Assembly (NCBI GenBank): GCA_905233835.1 | Contig: CAJOGB010000009.1 | Location: forward strand, 1 to 23,111 | Origin: an uncultured Lachnospiraceae bacterium | GTDB lineage: Bacteria; Bacillota; Clostridia; Lachnospirales; Lachnospiraceae | DNA length: 23,111 nucleotides | Direction: 5' to 3' | Shown: positions 15,212-22,341 of the stretch, piece after piece | How positions within the stretch are numbered: the first letter of the stretch is position 1 | Layout of the letters: every line of letters begins with the position of its first letter | Notes under the pieces: generated by a model | What the model saw: the letters and a program-made list of their open reading frames with translations, nothing else | Database searches by the model: none | What the model was told of the DNA's origin: nothing | Made by a program: the position numbers and the translations under genes

Positions 15212-16234
15212 CTATTTAAAATTTGCACTAAAAATATGTCGTGCTTCTTTTTCTTTTCCAAAATCCACAATTACAACACCGTAACAGGTCTGTGGTTTAA
15301 ACTGATATTCCATCAGCTGCTTGTTTAAAATACGGGCATACTTTTTCGGATGTCCCGCCTTTCCGCTTCCTGATGTGGAAAGGAAATTTAAAGAAAACGT
15401 CTCATCGGATGCCTGGCAGTTTTCAAAAGATTCCACTACCGCATCCCATTTCATATCAACGCCGTATTTGTAACGATCCTGTACCCAAAGCTGATTTGTA
15501 TCCGTAATCATGGTTACTTCCTGGGTATCCGCCACCGCTTCTTTATTGTTCTGCTCGGACCAGGAGAAATGCAATCCCGTACGGTTTTCTCCCTCCTTAT
15601 TTACATCTTTAAAACGGGTAGCCAAAACGATTTTTCCCCGAACATCTCCAACGGTAGGAATCTCATTTTTCGTATACCACTTGGAAGCATTTTGATCCAA
15701 AACTTTGAAAAATTCACTTTCCACCTTAGATACATCGTCATCGCCGTTTTCTGCTTTTACACAAAAGATTACGGTCTCTGTAGGATGTTCATCCAAAAAA
15801 GCATACACATCCGAAAGCACATCTTCCAAATATAAGGTATCTCCAAACAGATTTAAAAAGCTGGCGTCCTTTTTACAGGTTCCAAAGGCATGAATAAATT
15901 TAATCCTCGTTCCCTCATCGGTTTCATCCAGCGCCAGTCGAATATCCAAATAGCGATATCCCGCTTCCAGTTGGTCTTTAAACTCCAGGCTCTGGCACTG
16001 TAAAAAGAAACCGGGTGAAATATGTGCCGTTGCACTGTCATGGGTTCCCGGAATGGTAACAGATGACAAAAACATATCATCCGGCACATTGGCCATCCAA
16101 TCCGTTGCTTCAAACTCTGATTCAGTTTCCGCGGGTTCCTCATCCAATTCCTCTGCCAGCGCTCCGGAAGAAAATGAAAACACCATCGCAGCGGCCAGCG
16201 CAAGTGCCAAGCCTGATTTCATCAGTTTTTTCAT
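15212..16234 (-). CDS. Secreted PI-PLC X-domain phosphodiesterase
   Basis: The 340-residue protein has a signal peptide: MKKLMKSGLALALAAAMVFS, then ALA with probable cleavage after Ala27. An acidic linker of about 15 residues follows, then a bacterial phosphatidylinositol-specific phospholipase C X domain. Catalytic landmarks are His65 in IPGTHDSATAH, Arg99 in YRYLDIRLA and the second histidine, His115, in KFIHAFGTC. This enzyme type cleaves phosphatidylinositol or GPI anchors by acid-base catalysis without calcium. There is no cell-wall anchor or lipobox, so it is probably released. GAGGGG precedes the ATG. Confidence 0.9.
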   Translation of the reverse strand: MKKLMKSGLALALAAAMVFSFSSGALAEELDEEPAETESEFEATDWMANVPDDMFLSSVTIPGTHDSATAHISPGFFLQCQSLEFKDQLEAGYRYLDIRLALDETDEGTRIKFIHAFGTCKKDASFLNLFGDTLYLEDVLSDVYAFLDEHPTETVIFCVKAENGDDDVSKVESEFFKVLDQNASKWYTKNEIPTVGDVRGKIVLATRFKDVNKEGENRTGLHFSWSEQNNKEAVADTQEVTMITDTNQLWVQDRYKYGVDMKWDAVVESFENCQASDETFSLNFLSTSGSGKAGHPKKYARILNKQLMEYQFKPQTCYGVVIVDFGKEKEARHIFSANFK

Positions 16235-16284
16235 GTGAATTATCCCCTCATATTTAATTATAAACTTATTTCCTCAATGCATGA

Positions 16285-16313
16285 ATTATACCACATATTG
16301 TGGATAGAGACAA
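16285..16313 (-). promoter_or_regulatory. Sigma-A promoter of the PI-PLC gene
   Basis: TTGTCT (16313-16308), a 17-nt spacer and perfect TATAAT (16290-16285) on the minus strand, about 50 nt before the ATG. The spacer holds the near-palindrome CCACAATATGTGG, and CTATCCACA (16307-16299) differs from a DnaA box by one base. Confidence 0.8.
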
Positions 16314-16331
16314 ACCGAACCCGAAAATATA

Positions 16332-16364
16332 GTAAAAAGGACAGTTCCCGAAAGAACTGTCCTT
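16332..16364 (-). terminator. Terminator after the ECF S-component gene
   Basis: Immediately after the TAG stop, AAGGACAGTTC (16364-16354) pairs with GAACTGTCCTT (16347-16337), 11 perfect pairs around a 6-nt loop. TTTTT-rich sequence follows on the minus strand. Confidence 0.88.
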
Positions 16365-16895
16365 CTATAAATGTTGTTTTTCCTCCGGTACCACTTTTTT
16401 TAGAATAATCATTACCGGTTTAAATAAAAACAGGCAGATGAAAAAGTTTCCGATTCCGTGAACAATATCATAGGGAATCCCGGCTACCCACCAGGTAAAC
16501 TGTTGTGCCACACCACCAATCACAAGGGTATATATGGAACACAAGAACCCAAAGGATAGGCCAAAGGCTCCGGATAATATGGCATAAAACCATGGATTCT
16601 GCTTTCCGACTTTTCTGGTTAATAACACGATAATCACTAAAATCGGCCAAACATACGCATAAGCGATTACCCAAACACCCGCACCGAAATAAAAGGCTTC
16701 GATTACGGTAAATGCCCAAGTTAAAGCAAGTACCCGCCAGCCGAACATCAGTGAAAAAACGATAAACAAAAAGCTTACCAATTCAATGTTTGGCAAAAAA
16801 TCCAATGCATGCTTACTTACTTCAATAATAGCCAGCATGATTCCCATGCTGGCTACCTCGTAAGCACCCCATTTTTTTGATGCTTTATCTTTCAT
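16365..16895 (-). CDS. ECF-type transporter S component (substrate-binding membrane protein)
   Basis: The 176-residue protein is almost entirely hydrophobic, with about six membrane segments. It begins with a short charged N-terminus (MKDKASKKWGAYEVASMGIMLAIIEVSK) and ends in lysines, matching ECF S components in size and layout. It carries no ATPase or EcfT partner locally, so it would dock on a shared EcfA1-A2-T module such as the one at 1705-4198. It starts 5 nt after the end of the expected DUF4430 frame. DUF4430 proteins resemble transcobalamin-type domains and often accompany ECF genes, which hints at a cobalamin-like ligand. That is inference; the substrate is not readable. Confidence 0.78.
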   Translation of the reverse strand: MKDKASKKWGAYEVASMGIMLAIIEVSKHALDFLPNIELVSFLFIVFSLMFGWRVLALTWAFTVIEAFYFGAGVWVIAYAYVWPILVIIVLLTRKVGKQNPWFYAILSGAFGLSFGFLCSIYTLVIGGVAQQFTWWVAGIPYDIVHGIGNFFICLFLFKPVMIILKKVVPEEKQHL

Positions 16896-16900
16896 ATATC

Positions 16901-17277
16901 TTAGAATGTCTCGAAAGCAAGTTTGAATGCATCACCATCTGCAACCGGCTGCTCATCTGCACCATACTGGCCGTATTCACCGTTTACATAGCAACTTCGC
17001 CATTTACGGACTCAATGTAGAAACCGTAATCGCCGTCACTTCCTTCGAATGTAAAATCTTCGTTTGCAGCTACTTCATCAAGTAAGCCATGAAGATATTC
17101 TGCATCGGTGGTTCCTTCATAGGAAGTTTCTGTTCCGTCTTCAGCTACAACAGTAAGTGTGTAAGACTTAGATCCTGCTGAAGCCTTCGGGCCAAACTTA
17201 GCATAGATACCTACACCTGCCAAAATCACAACAACAAGTGCTACAATTCCGATAATAATGCCTTTTTTATTATTCAT
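16901..17277 (-). pseudogene. DUF4430-type membrane-anchored protein with broken C-terminal frame
   Basis: The ATG at 17277 follows AAGGAGG. The protein has a short lysine-rich start, one membrane anchor (GIIIGIVALVVVILAGVGIY), and a DUF4430-like domain (SYTLTVVAEDGTETSYEGTT, EYLHGLLDEVA, YGFYIESVNGEVA). It stops at 16984, right where the domain should continue. From 16990 another frame reads YVNGEYGQYGADEQPVADGD and on to a TAA at 16901-16903, the normal DUF4430 ending. The usual AYWxFYVNG stretch is shortened, so about 3n+1 bases appear missing near 16990. The restored end is 5 nt from the S-component ATG, which supports 16901 as the ancestral stop. A truncated product could still be made. 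Confidence 0.75.
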
Positions 17278-17328
17278 GTTTTCCTCCTTCTTGTGCACCC
17301 AATGATTTATTATTATTTCTTTGCTATT

Positions 17329-17637
17329 CTATCGTTTCCAGTCGTCTCTGTCAAAGTGTTGTTCGTTCATCCAGTCCACAATAGCCTGCAGACCTTCTTC
17401 CGAAAACGCTTCTTTATGTGTCATCTTCTTTTCATCCGCAGTGGCTTCAAAGCTGTAGGGTTCCGGCCAAACCGTGGCCAAAAAGTAGGGATCTTCCACA
17501 TCCGCATCCGGATTCTCCTCCGGCGCCTTGGGCACTACCTTTTCCACCCGAAACCGAAGATTTCTCTCCTGATCGCTGCCGGAAAAGTGCTCCTTATTAT
17601 AAAAGGCCAGGGCCAATAGTCTCTTTCTTTCAATCAC
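17329..17637 (-). CDS. Small unknown protein, third gene of the SOS polymerase cassette
   Basis: The 102-residue protein starts at GTG 17637 with AGGAGG 8 nt upstream. I do not recognise a characterised family. It begins MIERKRLLALAFYNKEHFSG, has an acidic middle (APEENPDADVEDPYFLATV), the aromatic stretch WPEPYSFEAT, and a helical end with AIVDWMNEQHFDRDDW. There is no membrane segment or signal peptide. It follows the YolD-like gene by 26 nt and shares its transcript with the Y-family polymerase, so a role in damage tolerance is a guess from context only. Confidence 0.75.
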   Translation of the reverse strand: MIERKRLLALAFYNKEHFSGSDQERNLRFRVEKVVPKAPEENPDADVEDPYFLATVWPEPYSFEATADEKKMTHKEAFSEEGLQAIVDWMNEQHFDRDDWKR

Positions 17638-17663
17638 GTCGTAATCCTCCTAAAGTTTATGTT

Positions 17664-17897
17664 TTAATCGGCGTTTATCCGATTTAAATAATCATCGTAT
17701 TCCTGTACATGCTGGATTTCATTTTCCGCATCGGCAATGCGCTGCATGGTGGTTTCTTCCACTTCGTCTTCCAAACCGGTCAAGGCTTTAAAAGGCGCAA
17801 ACTGGGCCGCACGAGTAATGGCATCCATCCGCGGATGAACCTTGGATGTGGGATGCTCCATATTTATTATATCATCATACTTATGTGTTTCTTCCAC
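17664..17897 (-). CDS. YolD-like family protein
   Basis: The 77-residue protein starts at GTG 17897, with GGGAG 6 nt upstream, 16 nt after the polymerase gene. The YolD-like pattern is clear: KYDDIINMEHPTSKVHPRM, then RAAQFAPFKALTGLEDEVEE, and a helical C-terminus. YolD-like proteins are regularly encoded beside Y-family UV-lesion polymerases and are proposed to act as UmuD-like accessory factors; the mechanism is not established. The AAQFAPFxALTG core is intact. Confidence 0.9.
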   Translation of the reverse strand: MEETHKYDDIINMEHPTSKVHPRMDAITRAAQFAPFKALTGLEDEVEETTMQRIADAENEIQHVQEYDDYLNRINAD

Positions 17898-17913
17898 TTT
17901 TTTCTCCCATTAC

Positions 17914-19353
17914 TTACGCTTTATGTCCACCTATTTGCGCGTTTCGTTCCTTTGTCATGGCGCCTTCCTCATAACTGGTACCTCGTAAAACCGCATTTTT
18001 CCCGAATCTTTGTTTAATGGAAAGCATAGCCTCCTGCAGAGCCCGTTCTTTTTTTAGTTTTTCCTCATCACAAGCGGAGGTCTTTTCCTCGGTATCAAAG
18101 GAATCAAATATGGTCATCTGACGACCGGAAGTTTCCACCTTTTTCTTTGCCGTTTTCTCCGAAATTACATTATTGGAGGTTAAGGTTACTCTTCGAATCA
18201 AAAGAGAAGGATCCGTCAATCGCTCAAAAAGAGCCACAAATCCTTCGATTAACGAGGAAGATGCAGATGTGTAATCGTCTAAATTAAAAGTACCGTGGGC
18301 ATGCTTTGGGACCTCACGTCCGTAGCGATCGATGGACACCTCTCCGTGGTAAGCCTTCCTGCGAACAGGATCAATAAGATTTTCCACGTCATATCCTATG
18401 GTAAGCACCAACTGATTGGTAACCAAATGCTTTTCCACCAACTCAAGCGCCAACCCCTCTGCCATTTCCTTTACGATAATCCTGGCCTTGTCGTTGGTAT
18501 AGGGCTCCTTTAATACCTGACCGTGTCCCAGGGAATTATTCTCCGGGCGATAGGCCTGAATCAAATCAATGGTGGTAGGCTCGTATCCCCAGGCGTGATC
18601 GATTAAAAGTTCCGCATTTACCCCAAAAAGTTTATATAAAAGCTCCTCGTTATAGTAATCCTCCGGTTTTCCGATAGAACAGCGGGCAACATCTCCCATG
18701 GTATACATGCCGTGCTTTTCCAGTTTTCTGGCATATCCCGGTCCGAGGCGCCAAAAATCCGTAAGAGGTCTGTGATTCCAAAGAAGTCTGCGATAGCTCA
18801 TCTCATCCAAAGCGGCGATTCGTACCCCGTTTTCATCCGGTTCCATATGCTTTGCTACGATATCCATTGCGATTTTGCAAAGGTACATATTGGTTCCGAT
18901 ACCCGCAGTCGCGGTGATTCCGGTCTCTCTTAACACGTCGTTAATCATCTTACGGGCCAATTCTTCTGCCGTCATATGATAGGTATTTAAATAGCCCGTC
19001 ACATCCATAAAACATTCGTCTACGGAATAGACATGCATGTCCTCCGGTGCGATATAACGAAGGTAAATTCCAAAGATATGGGTGCGGTAGTCCATATACA
19101 GCTTCATTCGAGGCGGAGCCACGATATAGTCGATATGGAATTGCTTTGCTTTTTGTTCCACCTCAAAGAGTCGCGGTCGTCCCGGAATTCCATATTTTTT
19201 TAACTCCGGAGAAACCGCCAGGCAAATGGTTTTGCCGGTACGTGTAGGATCTGCCACAACCAGTCGAGTGGTCAAAGGATCCAGATCCCTTTCGTGACAT
19301 TCAACGGAGGCGTAGAAAGACTTTAAATCAATGGCGATATATGTTTTTTCCAT
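17914..19353 (-). CDS. Y-family translesion DNA polymerase (UvrX/DinB-like)
   Basis: The 479-residue polymerase inserts nucleotides opposite damaged bases. Catalytic metal ligands are present: Asp9 in AIDLKSFYASVE, and Asp112 and Glu113 in YSVDECFMDVTGY. The palm/thumb helix-hairpin-helix region (LTDFWRLGPGYARKLEKHGMYTMGD) and little-finger domain follow. Near the C-terminus, Q412-MTIF fits the QxxxF sliding-clamp binding motif. The end, ERNAQIGGHKA, is typical of the Firmicutes UvrX/YqjW-type branch linked to YolD. AAGGAGG precedes the ATG. A LexA box lies about 50 nt upstream, so expression is probably SOS controlled. Confidence 0.93.
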   Translation of the reverse strand: MEKTYIAIDLKSFYASVECHERDLDPLTTRLVVADPTRTGKTICLAVSPELKKYGIPGRPRLFEVEQKAKQFHIDYIVAPPRMKLYMDYRTHIFGIYLRYIAPEDMHVYSVDECFMDVTGYLNTYHMTAEELARKMINDVLRETGITATAGIGTNMYLCKIAMDIVAKHMEPDENGVRIAALDEMSYRRLLWNHRPLTDFWRLGPGYARKLEKHGMYTMGDVARCSIGKPEDYYNEELLYKLFGVNAELLIDHAWGYEPTTIDLIQAYRPENNSLGHGQVLKEPYTNDKARIIVKEMAEGLALELVEKHLVTNQLVLTIGYDVENLIDPVRRKAYHGEVSIDRYGREVPKHAHGTFNLDDYTSASSSLIEGFVALFERLTDPSLLIRRVTLTSNNVISEKTAKKKVETSGRQMTIFDSFDTEEKTSACDEEKLKKERALQEAMLSIKQRFGKNAVLRGTSYEEGAMTKERNAQIGGHKA

Positions 19354-19382
19354 GAGACCTCCTTTCCTGTCGTTGCATCTGC

Positions 19383-19412
19383 ATTATAACATATTTATCG
19401 AACTTTTGTTCA
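19383..19412 (-). promoter_or_regulatory. SOS promoter with LexA box
   Basis: The minus strand carries TGAACAAAAGTTCG (19412-19399): the core GAAC-N4-GTTC of the Gram-positive LexA operator (CGAACRNRYGTTCG). A perfect -10 TATAAT lies at 19388-19383; the -35 position (19411-19406, GAACAA) falls within the LexA box. Bound LexA would therefore block polymerase. It sits 30-59 nt upstream of the translesion polymerase ATG. Confidence 0.8.
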
Positions 19413-19420
19413 CATAAATA

Positions 19421-19457
19421 CAAAAAACATTCTTCCCCAATTTGGGCAGAATGTTTT
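19421..19457 (-). terminator. Terminator of the trp operon
   Basis: On the minus strand AAAACATTCT (19457-19448) pairs with AGAATGTTTT (19433-19424). An inner CCC/GGG continues the stem around an A/T-rich loop, and a TTTTTT run ends at 19422. It lies 28 nt after the trpG stop and just before the SOS promoter. Confidence 0.85.
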
Positions 19458-19485
19458 AACATTTTTATTACTGAGAATAGTAACA

Positions 19486-20052
19486 TTATATCCCCATAAA
19501 GTTTCTAATTATTCTTTCTCCTTCGTTTGTCAAAATAGACTCCGGATGGAATTGCAGTCCATATATTTCATAGTCTCTGTGGGCCACAGCCATTATTTCG
19601 CCATCCACAGTTTTTGCAACAACCTTCAGATTTTCTGGCATTGTATCCCCATCTGCTGCCAATGAATGATATCTTGCTACATGAATCTTTTCAGGGAGTC
19701 CCTTGAAAAGCTCGCAGTCAGTATCCAGCTGTGTTTCAGATTGCTTGCCATGCATCAATTCCTTGGCATAGGTTATACTAGCGCCAAAGGTCTCGCAAAT
19801 AGCCTGATGTCCCAGACAAATTCCCAGCATTGGAATCTTGCCTGCAAAATGAGCAATTAAATCCTCACAAATTCCTGCATCAATTGGTCGACCTGGACCT
19901 GGGGAAATAATAATGTGACTAATAGGCATTTTTTCAATATCGCATATACGATATTCGTCATTACGAATCACCTTTATGTCAGGATTCACTCCACCAATTA
20001 ATTGATATACATTGTAGGAAAAGCTATCGTAATTATCTATTAGTAAAATCAT
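19486..20052 (-). CDS. trpG: Anthranilate synthase component II (glutamine amidotransferase)
   Basis: TrpG supplies ammonia from glutamine to TrpE for anthranilate synthesis. The 188-residue class I amidotransferase opens MILLIDNYDSFSYN and has the oxyanion motif SPGPGRP. The nucleophile is Cys79 in GICLGHQA, and the triad is completed by His169 and Glu171 in LQFHPESILT. Its ATG overlaps the trpE stop (ATGA), so the two subunits are translationally coupled. Such proteins can also serve PabB for folate, but the neighbouring TrpE makes tryptophan the main pathway. Confidence 0.95.
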   Translation of the reverse strand: MILLIDNYDSFSYNVYQLIGGVNPDIKVIRNDEYRICDIEKMPISHIIISPGPGRPIDAGICEDLIAHFAGKIPMLGICLGHQAICETFGASITYAKELMHGKQSETQLDTDCELFKGLPEKIHVARYHSLAADGDTMPENLKVVAKTVDGEIMAVAHRDYEIYGLQFHPESILTNEGERIIRNFMGI

Positions 20053-21578
20053 TCCAAGCCTCCCTCTGCTTCCTTAACCGCATTTACAACTGCCTTCGCT
20101 TTATTTATACACTCCACCGCTTCCTTCTCTGGAACCGAATCAAAAACAATTCCTGCCCCTGAGCGGATGCAAATACTATCCTTTTTCTTGTAAACCAAAC
20201 GAATCGCTATGCAGACATCAAGGTTTCCCGTGAAATCAATGTAACCTAAAGCACCACCATAAATTCCTCTTTTACTCTGCTCCAGCTCTTCAATAATTTG
20301 ACAAGCCCTAAATTTAGGCGCACCTGAAAGAGTTCCCGCTGGCAAAATAGAATCCACCGCGTCGATGGCATCCTTTGTATCACTAAGTTGTCCTACTACT
20401 GTGGAGCCTATGTGCATTACATGGGAATATCTTTCCACTGACATATATTTTTCTACAGAGACAGAGCCAATTTTACTGATTTTTCCAATATCATTTCGAC
20501 CCAGATCCACAAGCATATTATGCTCTGCCAGTTCTTTCTCATCAGCTAGCAGTTCCTTTTCAAGAGCCAAATCTTCCGCTGCGCTTTTCCCTCTCGGTCT
20601 TGTACCAGCAAGAGGGAAAGTGCTAACCTTTTTCTGCTCAACTTTTACCAGGGTCTCTGGTGAAGCTCCCGCAATTTCTATATCATCACTGGAAAAATAA
20701 AACATATAAGGGGATGGGTTATTAGCACGAAGTAGCCTGTATGTATCAAAGAGACTACCTGTTGCCTTAGCACTTAATGGATTTGAAAGCACCACCTGGA
20801 ATATATCGCCTTCCTTTATATAGTGTCTGGCTTTCTCAACCATTGCACCATATTCTTCATTGGTAAACTTTGGTGTAATCTCAGACTGTAATTTTAAAGG
20901 TTCAAACTTCTTTGGCTCACCATTTTGAAGCAGGCGCTTTATCTCAAGAAGCTTATCCCCTGCAGCCACGTATGCTTTGCTAAGAGCCTCCAGCTTTTCT
21001 TCAAAGCCTCCAGAGAAATCAGTGATTTCAGTCAAATCAATTCCTGTAATTAAATATATTTTCTGTTTAAAATTATCGAAGGCAATAACATCGTTAAACA
21101 GCATTAAATCCATATCCTTGAAATCATCTTCACCGTGATTTTCAAGTGCAAGTTTAGGCTCACTATATTTGATATAGTCGTATGAAAAATATCCTACCAA
21201 TCCTCCGGTAAAGGTTGGCAAACCCTGTAAAATAGGACTTTTATATCTAGCCAGCACCTCTCTTAACACCTCACCAGGGTGTTTTACCTCGCGCTCTTCA
21301 ATTAATGATTCCCCACCACCTACAGTTTTTCTCACGGTGACCTTACCATCTACAGCTGTTATCTCCATAGTCGGATTGAATCCAAGAAATGAATATCTTC
21401 CCCAAGTCTCAGATTGGCTTGCGCTCTCCAAAAGATAACACTGATGGCTTGCATTCTTAAGGCGTCTCATCGCTTCGATGGTAGTAAGGCTATCAGACAG
21501 CATCTCAATAGACACTGGAATCCTCTTATATTCCCCTGTATCTGCAAGTCGTATTACTTCATCTATTTTAGGATACAT
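20049..21578 (-). CDS. trpE: Anthranilate synthase component I
   Basis: TrpE converts chorismate and ammonia to anthranilate. The 509-residue protein has the N-terminal tryptophan feedback pocket motif LLESASQSETWGRYS (Leu49-Ser52 onwards), which favours TrpE over PabB. The C-terminal chorismate-binding domain carries PLAGTRPRG, DLGRNDIG, GTLSGAPKFRACQIIEE and GAGIVFDSVPEKE. All are intact. The ATG lies inside the end of trpA (11-nt overlap) with GAGG about 8 nt upstream. The gene follows trpA instead of leading the operon as in the usual Firmicutes order. Confidence 0.96.
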   Translation of the reverse strand: MYPKIDEVIRLADTGEYKRIPVSIEMLSDSLTTIEAMRRLKNASHQCYLLESASQSETWGRYSFLGFNPTMEITAVDGKVTVRKTVGGGESLIEEREVKHPGEVLREVLARYKSPILQGLPTFTGGLVGYFSYDYIKYSEPKLALENHGEDDFKDMDLMLFNDVIAFDNFKQKIYLITGIDLTEITDFSGGFEEKLEALSKAYVAAGDKLLEIKRLLQNGEPKKFEPLKLQSEITPKFTNEEYGAMVEKARHYIKEGDIFQVVLSNPLSAKATGSLFDTYRLLRANNPSPYMFYFSSDDIEIAGASPETLVKVEQKKVSTFPLAGTRPRGKSAAEDLALEKELLADEKELAEHNMLVDLGRNDIGKISKIGSVSVEKYMSVERYSHVMHIGSTVVGQLSDTKDAIDAVDSILPAGTLSGAPKFRACQIIEELEQSKRGIYGGALGYIDFTGNLDVCIAIRLVYKKKDSICIRSGAGIVFDSVPEKEAVECINKAKAVVNAVKEAEGGLE

Positions 21579-22341
21579 AATAAGCCTCTTTCATGTTCTT
21601 AACAAATTGTCCAACCTGCTTTGGTGCGTCTTTACCATATTCAGCAATAACCCTTACAATCGCTGAACCAACAATTGCTCCGTCTGAAATATTTGCCATC
21701 TCAGCTGCCTGAGCAGGTGTTGATATACCAAAACCTACTGCGCAAGGTACATCTGTTTTTTCCCTTACACGTTCCACAAGACTTTTTATATTGCCATTTA
21801 GCTCTGCTCTAGTTCCTGTAACACCAAGGCTAGATACAATATAAATAAAGCCCTTCGCACCAGCTGCAATAGTATCAATTCTATCCTCAGAGGTAGGAGC
21901 AATCATAGAGATAAACTCAACATCAAATCTATCTGCAACCTCCTCGAACTCCTCTTTTTCCTCGTATGGTACATCCGGTAAAATAATTCCACAGATTCCT
22001 GTTTCCTGACATCTTTTGAAAAATCTTTCTACACCGTAGGAGAAAACTACATTAGCATAGGTCATAAACACAAGGGGAATATCAATCTCGCCGCTAACCT
22101 CTGAAACCATTTCAAACACATCATCAGTTGTTATTCCATTCGCCAAAGCACGGATATTTGCTTCCATAATCACTGGTCCCTCTGCTGTAGGATCTGAAAA
22201 TGGAATTCCAAGTTCTATTAAATCTGCGCCATTATTGGCAAGTTCCTTAATGATTTCCTTAGAAGTTTCAAGGTCCGGATCACCACAGGTAATAAATGGT
22301 ACAAATACCTTATTCTTAAATGCTTCTGTTATCTTACTCAT
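21568..22341 (-). CDS. trpA: Tryptophan synthase alpha subunit
   Basis: TrpA cleaves indole-3-glycerol phosphate to indole, which is channelled to TrpB. I chose the ATG at 22341 (257 residues, MSKITEAF), which overlaps the trpB stop by 8 nt and has GGGGAG upstream; a longer reading to 22410 would lie within trpB. The catalytic glutamate is Glu43 in LIELGIPFSDP (Salmonella Glu49). The second catalytic acid, Asp60 in Salmonella (ADGP), is glutamate here (TAEGP, Glu54). The phosphate and loop-6 regions (VSSLGVTGTR, CAVGFGISTP, VGSAIV) are present. Confidence 0.95.
   Translation of the reverse strand: MSKITEAFKNKVFVPFITCGDPDLETSKEIIKELANNGADLIELGIPFSDPTAEGPVIMEANIRALANGITTDDVFEMVSEVSGEIDIPLVFMTYANVVFSYGVERFFKRCQETGICGIILPDVPYEEKEEFEEVADRFDVEFISMIAPTSEDRIDTIAAGAKGFIYIVSSLGVTGTRAELNGNIKSLVERVREKTDVPCAVGFGISTPAQAAEMANISDGAIVGSAIVRVIAEYGKDAPKQVGQFVKNMKEAYYVS

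Noticed and set aside
15195..15270. N-terminal extension of the 73-residue protein
   Set aside because: It would overlap the PI-PLC gene end and add a lysine-rich stretch; GGAG is placed for the ATG at 15195.
16990..16995. Programmed -1 frameshift in the DUF4430 gene
   Set aside because: No slippery heptamer is seen at the join and the conserved middle stretch is also shortened, which indicates a deletion.
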